Source of the DNA: Kaistia adipata DSM 17808
GTDB taxonomy: Bacteria; Pseudomonadota; Alphaproteobacteria; Rhizobiales; Kaistiaceae
Assembly: GCF_000423225.1 (NCBI RefSeq)
Contig: NZ_AUHO01000007.1
Coordinates: 620,001 to 684,000, forward strand
Direction: 5' to 3'
DNA length: 64,000 nucleotides
Made by a program: the position numbers and the translations under genes. The notes under the pieces are model-generated. The model worked only from the letters and a program-made list of their open reading frames with translations. It had not been told where the DNA came from and made no database searches. Positions 10,066 to 17,948 of this stretch are shown here, piece by piece (positions within the stretch are counted from its first letter, which is position 1; the number at the start of each line of letters is the position of its first letter).

Positions 10066-10979
10066 CAGGCCGGTTGTCCTTCGAGCATGGCGAGCGTCTC
10101 GGCGCGGGTGGGCGCGCCGAGGCGGCCACCGAATTTCAGGCATTTGAGCGCGGCGGCGGCGCTGGCGAAGCGGATCGTCCGCTCCATGTCCCAGCCCTCG
10201 GCGAGGCCGACGGCGAAGCTGCCGTGGAAGACGTCGCCGGCGGCGAGCGTGTCGACCGGGGTGATCTTCGGCGCCGGCGTGTGGCGGATCGCGCCCGTCG
10301 CTTCGTCGCGCCAATAGGTGCCGGCGCCGCCGGCGGTGATCGCGACGAAGACGCCGGTGCGGGCGTGCAGCATCGATACCGCTTCCTCGACGGCGACCTC
10401 GCCGCAGAGGATCGCCGCCGCCGGTTCCGAGGCGACGATGTGGGTGGCGTGCGGCAGCAGATCCTCGAGGATCGGCCGCGCCGCGACGTCTATGTCGAGG
10501 ATGGCGGGGATGCCGGCCTTCTTCGCGCCCTGCAGCGCCAGCGCGGCCGCGCCCGGCCAGCGCACGTCGGTCAGCACCGCGTCGAAGCCGGAGAGATCGA
10601 AGGGCAGGGCCTCCGGCGGCGTCGTGGCGCGCGGATCGTAGAACGGCACGATCATGCGCTCGCCCGCCGCGTCGACGAGGATGGTGGCGATCGCCGAGCG
10701 GGCGCCGGCGACGCGGCGCACGCCCGAGCAGTCGATGCCCTCGGCGGTGAGTTCGGCGGTCAGCTCCGTGCCCAGAATGTCGTCGCCGACGCTGGCCCAG
10801 AGCGAGACCGCCGCGCCCTGTCGATGCGCGGCGGTTGCCGCGCTCGACGCCATGCCGGCGGCGTTCTGCACCGCCTCGACCGGGATGAACTTGCCCGCGC
10901 CGCGCGGCAGCTGGTCCAGCCGGAAGATCGTATCCTGCGTCAGCGCGCCGACGCACAGGATGCGGGGTGCACGGCTCAT
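10065..10979 (-). CDS. PfkB family sugar kinase (probable KDG kinase)
   Basis: 304 residues. Ribokinase fold: N-terminal ILCVGALTQDTIFRLDQLP, the glycine-rich AGMASSAATAAHRQG segment, and the C-terminal signature DTLAAGDVFHGSFAVGL with the catalytic Asp (DTxAAGD). It overlaps the mannonate dehydratase stop by four bases (ATGA) and the aldolase start by one, so the three enzymes are translationally coupled. Context, between a dehydratase that yields 2-keto-3-deoxygluconate and a KDPG aldolase, points to KDG phosphorylation. The PfkB family also includes fructokinases and ribokinases, so the substrate is inferred. Confidence 0.88.
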   Translation of the reverse strand: MSRAPRILCVGALTQDTIFRLDQLPRGAGKFIPVEAVQNAAGMASSAATAAHRQGAAVSLWASVGDDILGTELTAELTAEGIDCSGVRRVAGARSAIATILVDAAGERMIVPFYDPRATTPPEALPFDLSGFDAVLTDVRWPGAAALALQGAKKAGIPAILDIDVAARPILEDLLPHATHIVASEPAAAILCGEVAVEEAVSMLHARTGVFVAITAGGAGTYWRDEATGAIRHTPAPKITPVDTLAAGDVFHGSFAVGLAEGWDMERTIRFASAAAALKCLKFGGRLGAPTRAETLAMLEGQPA

Positions 10980-12181
10980 TGCAGGGCGAGCCTGTAGCCG
11001 CGCTGATGCGCGAGCGTGGTCATGACGCCACGCAGCTCCGCGAGGCCGCGCAGGCGACCGATCACCGGATAGCCGGGATGCGTCGGGCGCGTCGCGTCGT
11101 CGATCAGGTCGTGGCCGTGGTCGGGCCGGAACGGGATGAGGGCGTTCGGCAGGCCTTCGGCGCGGCGGCGCTGCTCTTCCTCCATCAGCGCGCTCACCAC
11201 CGCCACCATGTCGACGTCGCCGCCGAGATGGTCGGCTTCCATGAACGAGCCGTCCGGCTCCTTGGTGACGTTGCGCAGATGGCTGAAGAAGATCTTCGAG
11301 GCGAAGCGTCTGGCGATCGCCGGCACGTCGTTGTCCGGATTGGCGCCGAGCGCGCCGGAGCAGAGCGTCAGGCCGCTCGACGGCGACGGCACGCTCTCCA
11401 GGATGAAGGCGATGTCGTCGGCGTTCTTGACGATGCGCGACAGGCCCATGATGTCGCGCGGCGGGTCGTCCGGATGGATCGACATCACGACGCCGGCCTC
11501 CTCCGCCGCCGGCAGCACGCTCTGCAGGAACTGCACCAGATTGGCGCGCAGCTTGGCGTGGTTCATCTCGGCCTGCTCGGCCAGAACCTCGCGCAGCTCC
11601 TCGACGTCGTAGCGTTTGAAGGCGCCGGGGAGGCCGGCCATGATGTTGGCGAGCAGGCGCGTCTTCGCCTCGGCCGGCGTCGTGTCCATCCACTCGCTCG
11701 CCCGCTGCAGCACGTCCTGGCTGTAGTCGCGATCGGCGCCCGGCCGCTGCAGTACGTGGCAGTCGAAGGCGGCGACCTCGTGCATGTTGCACTTCAGCGC
11801 CCGCGCGCCGCCCGGCAGCGGCACGGCGAGATCGGTGCGCGTCCAGTCGAGCAGGGTCATGAAATTGTAGCAGACGGTGCGCACGCCGGCCTGGCCGAGA
11901 TTGCGCAGCGTCTGGCGGAAATTCTCGTAGAGCCGGTCGAGGTCGCCGCGGCCGAGCTTGATGTCGTCATGCATCGGCACGCTCTCGACGACGCTCCAGC
12001 GCAGGCCGAGCGAGGTGTCGCTCTCGATCATCGCCTTGCGCTCGAGGATCGCCTCCAGCGGCCAGACCTCGCCATAGGGGATGTCGTGCAGGGCGGTGAC
12101 GATGCCGGTCGCGCCCGCCTGACGGGCATGCGCAAGCGTGGCCGCATCCTTCGGTCCGAACCAACGCCAGGTCTGTTCCAT
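10976..12181 (-). CDS. uxuA: Mannonate dehydratase
   Basis: 401 residues; the start MEQTWRWFGPKD matches the well-known UxuA N-terminus, which fixes the start at 12181 (an ATG three codons upstream is possible). Family length is about 390-400. Characteristic segments include RWSVVESVPMHDDIKLG, VCYNFMTLLDWTRTDL, MSIHPDDPPRDIMGLSRIV, LCSGALGANPDNDVP, FFSHLRNV and PFRPDHGHDLIDD, which carry the His/Cys/Asp metal ligands. It dehydrates D-mannonate to 2-keto-3-deoxygluconate in hexuronate catabolism. It is the first gene of the operon, with the 14-bp palindrome about 100 bases upstream. Confidence 0.95.
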   Translation of the reverse strand: MEQTWRWFGPKDAATLAHARQAGATGIVTALHDIPYGEVWPLEAILERKAMIESDTSLGLRWSVVESVPMHDDIKLGRGDLDRLYENFRQTLRNLGQAGVRTVCYNFMTLLDWTRTDLAVPLPGGARALKCNMHEVAAFDCHVLQRPGADRDYSQDVLQRASEWMDTTPAEAKTRLLANIMAGLPGAFKRYDVEELREVLAEQAEMNHAKLRANLVQFLQSVLPAAEEAGVVMSIHPDDPPRDIMGLSRIVKNADDIAFILESVPSPSSGLTLCSGALGANPDNDVPAIARRFASKIFFSHLRNVTKEPDGSFMEADHLGGDVDMVAVVSALMEEEQRRRAEGLPNALIPFRPDHGHDLIDDATRPTHPGYPVIGRLRGLAELRGVMTTLAHQRGYRLALQ

Positions 12182-12516
12182 TCCATCCATCCCGCATCTG
12201 CAATTTCGACCACGCGCCCGTCCGGCATCGGATCGTCGGCGCGCCCCGGCCCACCTTCCGGGGCCGCCTGCATCTAAGGGGCTACTACCATGGTAGTCAA
12301 CTTTATTGCGATGCGAGGTGTGTAAATTCGCTGGCGTCGTTCGTGATCGGCGCGCCGTCCGGGCGGACGAAATGGCATGGCGGCGGCCTTGCGCGCGGAT
12401 GCTAAACTGGCGAAAAGGCCGACTGAGTCGCGCCGATGCCGCCGCGGACGCAGAGCGATCCGCCGGAGCCAACGCCGCCACGGCCACAGCGCCGATGGGA
12501 CGAGCCACGGGGACCC
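12182..12516. other. Divergent intergenic region uxuA / nuclease pair
   Basis: 335 bases between the minus-strand uxuA start and the plus-strand nuclease start. It holds the perfect palindrome at 12284-12297 and an AT-richer stretch (about 12298-12330) that should contain the uxuA promoter. The nuclease frame is open upstream of 12517 to 12436, but that extension has low-complexity composition and is not counted as coding. Nothing else was recognised. Confidence 0.5.
12284..12297. promoter_or_regulatory. Operator ACTACCATGGTAGT upstream of uxuA
   Basis: Perfect 14-base palindrome, followed by AACTTTATTG. It resembles GntR/FadR-subfamily sites, which pair GGTA/TACC half-sites, and recurs with two mismatches at 9368-9381 within the same operon. 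Predicted target of the FCD-GntR protein at 3131-3919. Confidence 0.6.
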
Positions 12517-13779
12517 ATGTCGTTTCGCTTCCTTCACGCCGCCGACATCCATCTCGACAGCCCGCTGCGCGGGCTGGCCCGGCGCGGCGAGCTGGCCGGT
12601 GTGTTCCGGGAAGCCTCGCGGCGGGCGCTCGAAAATCTCGTCCAGGCGGCGATCGACCTGAAGGTCGCCTTCGTCGTCATCGCCGGCGATATCTATGACG
12701 GCGACTGGAAGGACTATGCCACCGGGCAGTTCTTCGTCCGCCAGATGGGCCGGCTGGCGCGGGCGGATATCCGCGTCTTCCTGATCCGCGGCAATCACGA
12801 CGCGGAATCGCTGATCAGCCGCAGCCTGACGTTGCCCGGCAATGTCTTCAGCTTCTCGGTCCGCTCGGTGCAGACCGAGGTGATCGAGGACCTCAAGGTG
12901 GCGCTGCACGGTCGCGGCTTCGCCAACCGCCATGTGCCGGACAATGTCGCGCTGACCTATCCGCGCGCGCGTCCCGGCTATTTCAACATCGGCGTGCTGC
13001 ATACCTCGCTGACCGGCCGCGACGGCCACGACGCCTATGCGCCGTGCTCGGTCGAGGATCTCGCCCGCGCCGGCTACGACTATTGGGCGCTCGGCCATGT
13101 GCATCTGCGCGAGATCGTCTCGGAGCATCCCGCCATCGTCTTTCCCGGCAATCTGCAGGGGCGGCATGCGCGCGAGACCGGCCCCAAGGGCGCGACTCTG
13201 GTCACCGTCACGGACGGCCGCATCGCCGAGATCGAAGCGCTGACGCTGGATGCCGCCCGCTTCGAGGCGATCGAGATCGACGTTGCGGCCTTCTCCGAGC
13301 CGGCCGATCTCTACGCCGCCGCGCGGGCTGCGATCGGCGACGCGCATGACGGCGCCGAGGGCCGGCCGCTGGCGCTGCGGCTGACGCTTTCCGGCGTCTC
13401 GCCGCTGCACGACTATCTGTCGGTGCAGGCCGAGCAGGTGCGCGAGGAGATGCAGGCGCTGGCCTGGGAGGCCGGCTCCGAGATCCTGATCGAGAAGGTG
13501 CGCGACAAGACGGAGGCGATTTCCGGGGGCGCGCGGATCTCGGCCCTTCTCGGTTTCGATGCGATCCTCGCCGAGGTCGCCGCCGATCCGGCGTTGCGGG
13601 CCGAGATCGCCCGCACGCTCGGCGAACTGCGCACGCGCGCGCCCACCGAGGCACTGGCGCTGATCGACGGCGAGGCGATCGACGGAGAGGCTCTCGCAGG
13701 CGCCGCGATCGACACCGCCACGGAAGCGATCCTGGCCGGGCTCGGCTCGGTCGGCACCGAGCCGGAGGGCGCGCGATGA
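12517..13779 (+). CDS. DNA repair exonuclease, SbcD/YhaO-like metallophosphoesterase
   Basis: 420 residues. Calcineurin-like phosphoesterase motifs in order: ADIHLD (D10, H12), AGDIYD (G57-D58), RGNHDAE (N93, H94, D95), VLHTS and ALGHVHLRE. A C-terminal region of about 200 residues probably binds the partner ATPase. Start at 12517 (MSFRFLHAADIHL) agrees with the family N-terminus. The stop overlaps the ATPase start by four bases (ATGA), so the two are co-translated. The pair resembles YhaO-YhaN and SbcD-SbcC, which process DNA ends and hairpins. The gene is next to but not functionally tied to the uronate operon. Confidence 0.88.
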   Translation: MSFRFLHAADIHLDSPLRGLARRGELAGVFREASRRALENLVQAAIDLKVAFVVIAGDIYDGDWKDYATGQFFVRQMGRLARADIRVFLIRGNHDAESLISRSLTLPGNVFSFSVRSVQTEVIEDLKVALHGRGFANRHVPDNVALTYPRARPGYFNIGVLHTSLTGRDGHDAYAPCSVEDLARAGYDYWALGHVHLREIVSEHPAIVFPGNLQGRHARETGPKGATLVTVTDGRIAEIEALTLDAARFEAIEIDVAAFSEPADLYAAARAAIGDAHDGAEGRPLALRLTLSGVSPLHDYLSVQAEQVREEMQALAWEAGSEILIEKVRDKTEAISGGARISALLGFDAILAEVAADPALRAEIARTLGELRTRAPTEALALIDGEAIDGEALAGAAIDTATEAILAGLGSVGTEPEGAR

Positions 13780-16700
13780 AGCTGCGCACGCTCGGCCTCG
13801 AACGCTATGGCCGCTTTACCGACCGGGTGCTGGAGTTTGATCCGGCGTCGCGCGTGACCGTCATCGTCGGCGCCAACGAGGCCGGCAAGACCACGGCGCT
13901 CGCCGCCGTCGCCGACGCGCTCTATGGCATCGAGACCCGCTCGCGCTACAATTTCCTGCATGATTACAAGGCGATGCGGCTTGCCGCGACGGTCGAGGCG
14001 CCGGACGGGCGGACGCTTTCCTTCGCCCGGTTGAAGCGCCTCAATGCGCCGCTGGTCGATCCGGCGAGCGACAAGCCGCTCCATGACGACGCGCTCGCCC
14101 CCTTCCTCGGCGCGCATGACCGCCAGGCCTTCCTCGACATCTTCGGGCTCAATCAGCGCCGCCTGCGCGAGGGCGGCGAAAAGCTGCTCGCCGGCGGCGG
14201 TGATCTCGCCGAGACGCTGCTGGCGGCCGCCCCCGGCCTCGGACATGTCGCGGCTTTGCGTGAGCGCTTCCAGGAGAGCGCCGCGAAGATCTTCAATCCG
14301 GCCCGCAAGACGGCGAGCCATCTGTTCCATGTCGCGATGGACAAGCGCGCCCAGGCGCAGCGCGCCATTCGTGAGCAGGAGCTGCGCGTCGACGAGGTTC
14401 GCAAGCTGCGCGAGGAAGCGGAGCGGGCGGCCCAGGCGCGCGGCGCGGCGGAGCGGCAGGAGCGCGGGGCGGAGATCGCGCTGGCGCGGGCGCGTGCGCT
14501 CGTGCAGGCGGCGAAGGAATTGCGCGTTCTCGACGCGCAGGGCGCCGCGCTGGCGGCGCTCGGGACCCTGCCGTCGGTGCCGGCCGGCTTCGCGGCCCGC
14601 GCGCGCGAGCTGTCGCAGGCGCTCGGCTCGGTGCGCGACAAGCACCGCTTCGCGGCCGAGGAGGTGGCGCGGGCACGGTCCGAGTTCGACGAGATCGGGC
14701 TCGACGACGCGGTCCTGCCCTTCGCCGAGGCGATCGAGAACGCGGATGGCGAGCGCGCCGCCGTCGCCAAGGAACTGCTCAGCCTGCCGAACCGGCGCGC
14801 CGAGGCCGGCGAGGCGCGCGCGGCGCTCGAGCGGATCGCGCAGGCGCTCGGCCTTGCCGACGAAGCGCGCCTGCTGGCTGGCCTTCCGGACATGCCGCTT
14901 TTGGCGCGGGCCGAGGATCTGGTCGACCGGATGCGGGCGGCGGCGGTGCGGGCCGAGGCGCTCGGCCGCGAGCGCGCGCGACAGCAGGCCGAGCGTCAGG
15001 CGGCCGAGACGGCGCGGGTCGGACTCGGCCATGTCGCCGACCCGACGCCGCTGCAGCGCCGGCTGGCCCTGCTCGACGGCGCCGAGGAGCGCGAGCGGGC
15101 GCTGCGCCAGCTCGATCACCGGCTCGGGGCGCAGCGCGCGCAGCTCGGCGAGCGCGTCGCCCGGCTCGGCCATGGCCTTGCCGATGCCGACGCGCTGGCG
15201 GCCCTGCCGCTGCCCTCGCTCGGCGCGGCGGAGGCGGCGCTTCGGGATCTGCGGCTGGTCGACGACGCGCTCGACCGGCAGAAGGAGGCGCTTTCAGCGC
15301 TGGAGGAGCAGGGCGATCTGGCCGAGGCGCGGCTGGCGATGCTGCAGTCCGGCCGTCCGGCGCCGACCGACGCGGCGATCGCCGCCGCCCGCCGGGACCG
15401 CGATGCCGCCTGGACGGCTTTGCGGCCGCTGGTGTTCGGCGAGCGGGCGCGGGGCGAGGCCGATGTCGAGACTGCCGTGCGCATGGACCGGGCCCTGTTC
15501 GCCGCCGACCAGCTCGCCGATGAGCGCCAGGTCGAGACGCAGCGTCTGGCCGAGCTGGCGCAGGCTGAGCGCGACATCGCCGATCTCGGCGTGCGCAGGG
15601 AGGCGGCGCGCAAGCGCCTGGCCGAGGCGACGGCGCGGCATGGTGGGATCCTGCGCGACTGGACGGGTCTCTGGGCCCCGTCGGCTTTGACGCCGGCCGC
15701 CGATGACCGGGCCCTGGCGCTTTTGCGCGAGGTCGAGAGCCTCCGCGAGGCGCGCGACCTCCTGCGGCAGGAGACGGCGCAGGCCGAGGCGCAGCGCGAG
15801 TCGATCGCCTTCGAACGGGCCGAGACCGATCGGCTGCGCGCCCAGCTGGACCTGCCGGCGCTCGGCGACGCGCCGCTGCGGATGGCGGATCTGCGCGACG
15901 CGATCGCCGTCGCCGAGACGCGCTTCCGGAAGGCGCGCGACCATGAGCGCGACCTCATGCAGCTGGAAGAGGGGCTGGCCGATCTTTCGGCGCGGGAGCA
16001 GGCGGCGGCGGCCGAACAGGCAACGCTTGCCGCCGAGGCCGGCGAGATCTTCCCGCGCCTCGCCATCCGCGCCGACGCGCTGGCGCAGGAGGCGCGCGCG
16101 GCCATCGATCTCTGGCGCGAGGCGCTGCGGCTCTCCGCCGAGCTCGGCACGGCCGAACGCCGCATCGCCGGCATCGAGCGCGACCGCGACCAGTTCACCG
16201 CCCGCGTCGGGGCGCTTCTGGGTGATCTCGGCGTTTCCGACGAAGGGGACGCCTTCGCGGCGGCGAAATGGTTGCGCGGCCGGCTCGACCGGGCGCGGCA
16301 GGCGCGCTCCAGGGCCGATGCGGCCGGGGAGGCGGTCGGCACGCGCGAGCGTGGCCTGGCCACGTCGGCGGAGGCGCTCCAGTCTTCCGAGGCGGCCATG
16401 GCCGAAATCCTGGCCGCGGCCGGTGGCGGCGACGAGGCGGCGCTGATGCCGCTTCTCGATCGTCTCGACCAGGCGGCGATCTGCGCGGCGCGTCTCGCCG
16501 AAGCGCGCGAGCGGCTGGCAAGTCTGGGCGACGGGCGCGACGAGGACGAGATCCGCGCCGCGATCGACGGCCGCGACGACGCGGCGCTGGCGCTGGCGGC
16601 GGCGGAGCTTGCGGATGCGCATGGCGATGCCCGCGCGGCGCGGGACGCGGCGATCGAGGCCGATACGCAGGCGCGCGCGGCGCTCGCCGAGCTGGATCGT

Positions 16701-17240
16701 CGCGACGGCGCGGCATCGGCGGCGCAGGACGAACAGGACGCGGTCGCGGAAATCGCCGAGGCGGTCGAGCGGTTCAGCCGGGATCATGTCGCCGCAAGGC
16801 TGCTCTCGGCGGCGATCGAGCGCTATCGCGCCGAGCACCAGAGCCCGATCGTCGAGCGCGCCTCGCGCGCCTATGCGACGCTGACCGGCGGGCGCTGGAC
16901 TGGCATCGGCATCGACTACGACCAGGATCCCCCAAGGCTGGCGGCGATCCGCGACGGTCAGCTGCTCGGTCCGGACGCGATGTCCGAGGGCACGCGCGAC
17001 CAGCTCTTCCTGGCGCTGCGCGTCGCGGCGATCGAGGAACATGCGCGCCGTGCGACGCCGCTGCCCTTCATCGCCGACGATCTCTTCATCACCTTCGACG
17101 AGACGCGCACGGAGAACGGCTTCCGCTTGCTCGGCGAGCTTGGCGCCTTCACGCAGGTGATCGTGTTCACCCACCATCTGCACGTCGCCGAAAGCGCCGT
17201 CGCCGTCCTCGGCAAGGAGGCGGCGGTCATCGAACTGTGA
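13776..17240 (+). CDS. SbcC/YhaN-like AAA ATPase with long coiled coil
   Basis: 1154 residues, RAD50/SbcC-type ABC ATPase. Walker A GANEAGKTT lies at residues 31-39. An ABC-like signature MSEGTRDQL (about 1069-1077) and Walker B LPFIADDLFITFDE (about 1097-1110) are near the C-terminus, followed by the H-loop FTHH. Between them, about 900 residues are rich in Ala, Arg, Glu and Leu heptads typical of antiparallel coiled coils; no CxxC zinc hook is evident, as in the YhaN group. It partners with the upstream nuclease, opening and feeding DNA ends to it. The very long open frames on the other strand here are composition artefacts of GC-rich helix-coding DNA. Confidence 0.9.
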   Translation: MKLRTLGLERYGRFTDRVLEFDPASRVTVIVGANEAGKTTALAAVADALYGIETRSRYNFLHDYKAMRLAATVEAPDGRTLSFARLKRLNAPLVDPASDKPLHDDALAPFLGAHDRQAFLDIFGLNQRRLREGGEKLLAGGGDLAETLLAAAPGLGHVAALRERFQESAAKIFNPARKTASHLFHVAMDKRAQAQRAIREQELRVDEVRKLREEAERAAQARGAAERQERGAEIALARARALVQAAKELRVLDAQGAALAALGTLPSVPAGFAARARELSQALGSVRDKHRFAAEEVARARSEFDEIGLDDAVLPFAEAIENADGERAAVAKELLSLPNRRAEAGEARAALERIAQALGLADEARLLAGLPDMPLLARAEDLVDRMRAAAVRAEALGRERARQQAERQAAETARVGLGHVADPTPLQRRLALLDGAEERERALRQLDHRLGAQRAQLGERVARLGHGLADADALAALPLPSLGAAEAALRDLRLVDDALDRQKEALSALEEQGDLAEARLAMLQSGRPAPTDAAIAAARRDRDAAWTALRPLVFGERARGEADVETAVRMDRALFAADQLADERQVETQRLAELAQAERDIADLGVRREAARKRLAEATARHGGILRDWTGLWAPSALTPAADDRALALLREVESLREARDLLRQETAQAEAQRESIAFERAETDRLRAQLDLPALGDAPLRMADLRDAIAVAETRFRKARDHERDLMQLEEGLADLSAREQAAAAEQATLAAEAGEIFPRLAIRADALAQEARAAIDLWREALRLSAELGTAERRIAGIERDRDQFTARVGALLGDLGVSDEGDAFAAAKWLRGRLDRARQARSRADAAGEAVGTRERGLATSAEALQSSEAAMAEILAAAGGGDEAALMPLLDRLDQAAICAARLAEARERLASLGDGRDEDEIRAAIDGRDDAALALAAAELADAHGDARAARDAAIEADTQARAALAELDRRDGAASAAQDEQDAVAEIAEAVERFSRDHVAARLLSAAIERYRAEHQSPIVERASRAYATLTGGRWTGIGIDYDQDPPRLAAIRDGQLLGPDAMSEGTRDQLFLALRVAAIEEHARRATPLPFIADDLFITFDETRTENGFRLLGELGAFTQVIVFTHHLHVAESAVAVLGKEAAVIEL

Positions 17241-17327
17241 CGGGGGCGCGACGCCCGAAAGCCTGTCGTCGTCCGGACACGACAACGCGCGCCGAGGCCA
17301 GCTTCAATCCGGTTTGCCAAACACGAG

Positions 17328-17348
17328 ACGCCGGCCTTGGGCCGGCGT
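17328..17348. terminator. Possible bidirectional terminator hairpin
   Basis: Perfect nine-base stem ACGCCGGCC/GGCCGGCGT with a three-base TTG loop, in the 131-base gap between the convergent YhaN-like and DUF983 genes. No T tract follows on either strand, so intrinsic termination is uncertain. Confidence 0.4.
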
Positions 17349-17371
17349 AACCCGGATCTGGTCGGCCCCGC

Positions 17372-17752
17372 CTACTCGCTGTTGTGCAGCTTGCCTTCTT
17401 CGGCGCGGTGCAGATATTGCGAGCAAACCAGCCAGCCCTTGATCGGTCTGAGCAGCAATAGCGTCGGGATCAGCAGGATCGGCAGCGTCGTGATCAGGTG
17501 GACCCAGAGCGGCGCTTCGTACTTGAACTGGATCCAGAGTGCGAAGATGACCGCCGGGATCGCGCCGACGAGCTGCGCGAAGAAGGCCGGGCCGTCGGCC
17601 GGATCGGCGAAGGAGAAGTCGAGGCCGCAGACCTCGCAGCGCGGCGCCAGCTTCAGCCAGCCGCTGAAGATATGGCCCGACTGGCAGCGCGGGCAACGAC
17701 CGGAAACGCCCAGCTTGAAGGCGAGGCGATAGGGGGATTCGGTTTCGCTCAT
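17372..17752 (-). CDS. DUF983 family membrane protein
   Basis: 126 residues from the ATG at 17752 (AAGGATCGCC precedes it; longer upstream starts are unsupported). Two CxxC pairs, CPRCQSGHIF and CEVCGLDF, form a likely zinc ribbon near the N-terminus. Two membrane segments follow (AFFAQLVGAIPAVIFALWI and LITTLPILLIPTLLLL). This is the typical DUF983 layout, found across Alphaproteobacteria; function unknown. It is convergent with the ATPase gene and upstream of nothing obvious in its own direction. Confidence 0.85.
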   Translation of the reverse strand: MSETESPYRLAFKLGVSGRCPRCQSGHIFSGWLKLAPRCEVCGLDFSFADPADGPAFFAQLVGAIPAVIFALWIQFKYEAPLWVHLITTLPILLIPTLLLLRPIKGWLVCSQYLHRAEEGKLHNSE

Positions 17753-17948
17753 GGCGATCCTTCGGAGGGTTCGGGCAGGCATGCCCCGCCGGGAAAACGG
17801 CTCGCTGGCTTCGGAACGACCCTGACGCCACGCGCCGAAGGCGGGCAACTCTGCCGGTCGCACCTGCCTCTTGATCTCCGATGCCTAAATTATAGACCGC
17901 TGCCTGCGGGATTGCGAGGCGACGAAATGTAGCCGTCGTCGCCGCCTT

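Noticed and set aside
12517-17240. The nuclease/ATPase pair as a named phage-defence island
   Set aside because: No toxin, integrase, restriction or other defence gene is adjacent, and YhaO/YhaN-type pairs are widespread housekeeping repair proteins.
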